Source: DASVAL01 sp035649575
GTDB taxonomy: Bacteria > Planctomycetota > UBA1135 > UBA2386
Length of the DNA stretch: 17,582 nucleotides
Direction: 5' to 3'
NCBI GenBank assembly: GCA_035649575.1
Contig: DASRJH010000252.1
Location: 1-17,582, forward strand
Of this stretch, positions 15,180 to 17,582 are shown one piece after another. The translations under genes and the position numbers were made by a program. Position 1 is the first letter of the stretch. Each line of letters opens with the position of its first letter. A model generated the notes under the pieces. The model had not been told where the DNA came from. It saw nothing but the letters and a program-made list of their open reading frames with translations, and did no database searches.

Positions 15180-15608
15180 TCACCGCTTCTGCCGCAGCTT
15201 GGTAACCGCCTCGTTCGTGTCCTTCGTCACCAAGTTGCCGTCCTCGTACAACCAGAGTGTCGGCAGCTTGCGGATCGAGTACTGCTGCGCGACTTCCGAG
15301 CTCCACGCGTCGATGTCGATGATGCGGAGCACCACGTCCTGCCGTTCCTTCGCGATGGCCTCCAACTGAGGCCCGACGGTCTTGCACGCGTTTCAAAAGT
15401 GCGCCGTGAACTCGATGACCGTGAGACCGGTCGTCGCGACGTATTGCTCGATGTCGACCTTCGCGCCGGTCGAGATCGTGGCGATGTCCTGCTGGACGGT
15501 CTGGCTCGGTTCCGGCGCCGGAAAGTCCGGGCGGCGGCCTTCCTTGATGCCGACGACGGCCATCATGGCGAGCACAGCACATACAACGGCAACGATGAGT
15601 CTCCGCAT
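15180..15608 (-). CDS. Membrane-anchored thioredoxin-like selenoprotein (TGA = Sec72), candidate
   Basis: Read through an in-frame TGA at 15393-15395, this is one 142-residue thioredoxin-fold protein. An N-terminal signal anchor (MRRLIVAVVCAVLAMMAVVG) is followed by a Pro-rich linker and a Trx domain. The strand VIEFTAHF leads to Sec72-Asn-Ala-Cys75 (UxxC), then KTVGPQLEAIAKE, VLRIIDIDAWSSEVAQQY and the cis-Pro loop IRKLPTLWLYEDG. In ordinary thioredoxins Cys fills the TGA position. Both sides of the TGA share one frame, with no indel and normal codon use, so this does not look like decay. A SECIS-like hairpin follows. The expected role is a periplasm-facing thiol/selenol oxidoreductase. The start is ATG at 15608; GTG at 15635 is an alternative. 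A conventional gene caller would give two fragments (stop at 15393; restart near 15365). The alternative is a recent Cys-to-stop mutation. Confidence 0.8.
15357..15373 (-). promoter_or_regulatory. Candidate bacterial SECIS hairpin
   Basis: Nineteen nt after the TGA, the mRNA has GGCCUC-AGUUG-GAGGCC: a perfect 6-bp stem with a 5-nt loop and G as the second loop base. The apical loop is 25 nt from the UGA. From memory of the bacterial SECIS consensus (loop roughly 16-37 nt from UGA, G among the first two loop bases), this fits. A CGCG/CGCG lower stem (15387-15390 with 15051-region excluded; partner 15351-15354) can extend it. Confidence 0.55.
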
Positions 15609-15652
15609 GCTGGCGTGAATCGGCCACTTCGGCACGTTGCCTTGAGCCCGAC

Positions 15653-15808
15653 CTGAGTGTTCTGATGGAGGTGACCCGCCCGAAGTGCCTACGCACGGCG
15701 ACCTTCGGCGAGCTGCGGGGGCCGTGCCGGCCGCTCGGCGTGCATCTGTGCCCCAGCCAATGGGTTGCGGTTGCAGACCAACCGCGGACCCTCCATCAGG
15801 GCACTCAG
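15653..15808 (+). ncRNA. Candidate structured RNA or small inverted-repeat element
   Basis: Arms CTGAGTGTTCTGATGGAGG (15653-15671) and CCTCCATCAGGGCACTCAG (15790-15808) pair over 19 positions, with two U-G wobbles if read on the + strand (C-A mismatches on the minus strand). Inside are CCGAAG/CTTCGG (15680-15685 with 15703-15708), GCTG/CAGC (15712-15715 with 15754-15757) enclosing GGCCG/CGGCC (15720-15732), and GCGGTTG/CAACCGC (15767-15773 with 15779-15785). This gives a multi-branch fold of about 156 nt. It fits no RNA family I recognise. It lies between two minus-strand genes, 45 nt upstream of the thioredoxin-like start. No target-site duplication was seen. A leader/terminator or MITE-like element is possible. 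Confidence 0.45.
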
Positions 15809-15815
15809 TTCCAGG

Positions 15816-17105
15816 TCAGGGCACGACGGCGCGAACGACCGGCAGGAACGTGCGATCGAAGCGCTCGGCGAAGTCCTCGAGCAGCACCGCCGGGTCCAGG
15901 GTCGTCTTCTTGCGGACCGTGCGGTTCTGCCACCGCACTTCGACGGCGCCGTCCTTGCCGACGCGTGGTGCCGTGAGCAGGAGCTCGAAGCTCTTCACGA
16001 GCTTGCTCTCGGCGACGAAGTGACCCTGGCCCTTGTCCTGCACGACGAGCCGCGCCGTGTACTCGGCCAGGCGATCGAGCAGCAGCGCGCGCTTGCCGGC
16101 TTCGTCGAGCCGTTGCCAGGTGTCGGCATTGACGGCCGGCTGGACGTCGACGTCGACCCTGGCTTCGAACCCCGTGATCGCAGCCCAGCTCGCGCGCGTC
16201 TCGGCCGGATCGGCCGCGAGGCGCACGACGCGCTGCGGCTCCGCCCGACGCTTGCCGAAGAACGCCGCCCAGTCGACGACACCGAGGTCGGCGTCGTGCC
16301 CGCGGTCGGCGAACTCGTGGAGCACCGCGTCGGGCGCCGCGAGCTTCTTGAGACGCGCGAACGCGAGACGCAGGTTCATCAGCAACAGCGGATCGTCCTC
16401 GCTGCCTTGCAGATCGCGGATCGGCAGGTGTGCTATGTTCTCGAGGTAGCGCAGATTGTTGCGCGCGCCGAGTTCCATGCGCGGACCGCCGACGCACGGC
16501 AACACACCTGCGAAGAGGTCGGGATGCCGCAGCGCGAGGTCCCAGGTCATGCTGCCGCCCTGGGACCAGCCGCCGACGAAGATCGCGTTCTCGTCGACGT
16601 TCACGGTGCGGCGCGCCCAGCGCAGTGCGGCCAGTGCGCCCTCGCGTTCGAGCGGCGTGAACGCGTAGCCGGGCTCCTTGCTGACCGAGGTCGGTGCGAG
16701 CACGAGCAGGCCAACTCTGTCGGCGACGTTCTGCCACAGCAGATGCTCGCGCGCGCCACTGCCGCCGGCGCCATGGCCCCAGAGCAGCAGCGGGGCGGGT
16801 TTCGACGGGTCGTAGCCAGGCGGGATGTAGAGGAAGACCTCGGTCGCCTCGGTCCTGCCGAGCACGTGGAGGTCGACGGTCTGCCGCGACGGGCCCGGCT
16901 CCTTCGCTTCGAAGGTGCCGAAGGCCGCGCACGCTGCGGTCCACTCGGCGGTCGTCGCGAGGTTCTTCTTCGCGAGCGCGCTCGCGGCGGTTTTTCGATC
17001 GGAAGCGGTCGGCAGATCGACGAGACGCGCGAGCTCCCTCGGCAGGTCCGCGGCCGCCGGCTGTTGTGGCGCGAGCAGGCAGGGAAGCAGGGCGGCGGCG
17101 AGCAC
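15816..17105 (-). CDS. Secreted alpha/beta hydrolase (esterase / depolymerase-like)
   Basis: 429 residues. A short hydrophobic N-terminus (MLAAALLPCLLAPQQPAAA) suggests export, though it lacks a basic head. The hydrolase domain (about 85-285) resembles feruloyl-esterase/PHB-depolymerase-type carboxylesterases. It has VFLYIPPGYDPSKPAPLLLW, oxyanion HGAGG (111-115), nucleophile Ser181 in GGWSQGGSM, a likely acid in GSEDD (about 237) and base His270 in ADRGHDAD. Residues 290-429 form an unrecognised C-terminal region with beta-rich stretches (FEARVDVDV, GAVEVRWQNRTVRKKTTL). The start is GTG at 17105, the only in-frame start after the stop at 17115-17117. TAACCT six nt upstream suggests a leaderless transcript. 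The substrate is unknown; cleavage of extracellular esters is an inference. Confidence 0.85.
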   Translation of the reverse strand: MLAAALLPCLLAPQQPAAADLPRELARLVDLPTASDRKTAASALAKKNLATTAEWTAACAAFGTFEAKEPGPSRQTVDLHVLGRTEATEVFLYIPPGYDPSKPAPLLLWGHGAGGSGAREHLLWQNVADRVGLLVLAPTSVSKEPGYAFTPLEREGALAALRWARRTVNVDENAIFVGGWSQGGSMTWDLALRHPDLFAGVLPCVGGPRMELGARNNLRYLENIAHLPIRDLQGSEDDPLLLMNLRLAFARLKKLAAPDAVLHEFADRGHDADLGVVDWAAFFGKRRAEPQRVVRLAADPAETRASWAAITGFEARVDVDVQPAVNADTWQRLDEAGKRALLLDRLAEYTARLVVQDKGQGHFVAESKLVKSFELLLTAPRVGKDGAVEVRWQNRTVRKKTTLDPAVLLEDFAERFDRTFLPVVRAVVP

Positions 17106-17111
17106 GGCAAC

Positions 17112-17117
17112 AGGTTA
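17112..17117 (-). promoter_or_regulatory. Possible -10 (TAACCT) for a leaderless esterase mRNA
   Basis: On the minus strand TAACCT lies exactly 6 nt before the GTG start at 17105, so transcription would begin at or next to the start codon. There is no Shine-Dalgarno. It belongs with the TAGCCT elements at 6039 and 13987. Confidence 0.35.
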
Positions 17118-17158
17118 CCCGCTGTGGACCATCCGCAGGCCCTCGCGGGCAGGTTGGC

Positions 17159-17582
17159 TCACCAGGTGCCGATGGTCAACGTGAGCCCGTTCGTGCTCGT
17201 GAGCGCGACGATGTTGCCCACGAGGTCGAACTCGACGGGCACCACCTGCTGATGCACGATCTGGCCGGCGAGCACGGCGGCGTTCGGAATCGCGAGCTGC
17301 GCCTGCACGCTGCCGGCGGCCGGCAACAGCAGGTCGAGCAGATCGGGACTCACGAGCAGCGTGCATCCCGGGACTCCCTGCGGCAGGATCGACGACAGCG
17401 GCACCGAGATCGTGGAGAAGCCGAGCACGCCGATCGCGACCGCGTTGCCGGGCATGCCGGTCGCGAACGAAGTGAACATGGAACCGGTCCACGGCAGCGA
17501 GGTCGCGCTCAGCGCGTTGGGGCCGCCCGAGCCGACACAGCCAGCGCCGAACGGCGTCGCCGACGCCGGACACGGCGAGGCG
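17159..17582 (-). CDS. Secreted protein with Planctomycetota-type C-terminal domain, partial (5' end beyond the window)
   Basis: The minus frame is open from the right edge to TGA at 17159-17161; about 140 C-terminal residues are visible and the start is missing. The stretch PFGAGCVGSGGPNALS, then repeated small hydrophobic residues (NAVAIGVLGFSTISVPL, GCTLLVSPDLLDLLLPAAG) and a final LTLTIGTW form a compact beta-rich domain. I recognise it as a recurrent C-terminal module of large secreted or surface proteins (often FG-GAP or Kelch type) in Planctomycetota. Its two Cys could form a disulfide. No catalytic motif is visible. The gene precedes the esterase on the same strand with a 53-nt gap, but the esterase appears to have its own promoter. 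The module may be a sorting or attachment domain; this is not shown. Confidence 0.75.
   Translation of the reverse strand, partial: ASPCPASATPFGAGCVGSGGPNALSATSLPWTGSMFTSFATGMPGNAVAIGVLGFSTISVPLSSILPQGVPGCTLLVSPDLLDLLLPAAGSVQAQLAIPNAAVLAGQIVHQQVVPVEFDLVGNIVALTSTNGLTLTIGTW

Noticed and set aside
15180..15635. Two separate small genes (15393-15635 and 15180-15365, minus)
   Set aside because: They share one frame, are separated only by a TGA at the active-site position, and together form a complete thioredoxin fold. The second piece has no believable start of its own.
13878..15656. 592-codon + strand frame over the uridylyltransferase
   Set aside because: It is Arg/Ala-rich with no motif, and the 14002-15129 frame contains all family signatures.
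15786..15815. Rho-independent terminator after the esterase
   Set aside because: The hairpin at 15767-15785 has no T-run on the minus strand, so a terminator cannot be claimed.
15765..17252. 495-codon + strand frame over the esterase
   Set aside because: It is a shadow of the minus-strand alpha/beta hydrolase with GWSQGG.

Overview
The window is a high-GC bacterial chromosome segment, most likely from a member of the Planctomycetota. The best taxonomic clue is the last, partial gene. Its C-terminus (a Gly/Ser/Cys-rich stretch, then a hydrophobic beta-rich tail ending in Leu-Thr-Ile-Gly-Thr-Trp) resembles the C-terminal domain repeated across many secreted proteins of that phylum. The exported HEAT protein at the left edge, scarce Shine-Dalgarno sites and GTG/TTG starts fit, but the assignment is an inference. 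No rRNA, tRNA, CRISPR array or transposase gene was seen.

Layout. 1-2113 (-): an exported HEAT-repeat protein cut by the left edge, divergent from an EamA-type permease (2330-3292, +). Three more + genes follow: a patatin-like phospholipase with a multispanning membrane region (3385-6027), a TRAM/Fe-S 5-methyluridine RNA methyltransferase (6055-7326) and an alpha/beta hydrolase (7356-8204). An accessory patch covers about 8160-11190. It holds a 10-bp tandem repeat, a minus-strand AlbA_2/GHKL ATP-binding regulator (8229-9620), a diverged second copy of only the 3' end of the preceding hydrolase (9806-10060), and an unrecognised signal-anchored protein with less GC-rich codons (10151-11188).

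Housekeeping genes then resume. A two-gene unit on the minus strand holds recG (11842-13797) and a stand-alone NAD(P)H-hydrate epimerase (11204-11845), overlapping by 4 bases. Divergent from it is a UTP-sugar-1-phosphate uridylyltransferase (14002-15129, +) starting at TTG. Next, on the minus strand, come a membrane-anchored thioredoxin-like gene (15180-15608), a secreted esterase (15816-17105) and the partial secreted protein at the right edge (17159-17582).

Main discovery candidates. (1) The thioredoxin-like gene has an in-frame TGA exactly where the first active-site Cys belongs, giving a U-N-A-C motif. A 6-bp hairpin with G in its loop lies 19 nt downstream, so this looks like an undescribed selenoprotein with a bacterial SECIS rather than two broken ORFs. 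(2) The spacer upstream of it (15653-15808) is closed by 19-nt arms that pair with only two G-U wobbles on the + strand and enclose further hairpins; it is a candidate structured RNA or a small inverted-repeat element. (3) The hydrolase 3'-end duplication around the AlbA_2 gene looks like an insertion scar. (4) Three genes without a Shine-Dalgarno have TAGCCT or TAACCT 6-10 nt before the start codon, suggesting leaderless transcription. (5) A palindromic GCGGCCATGGCCGC motif recurs in two intergenic regions.
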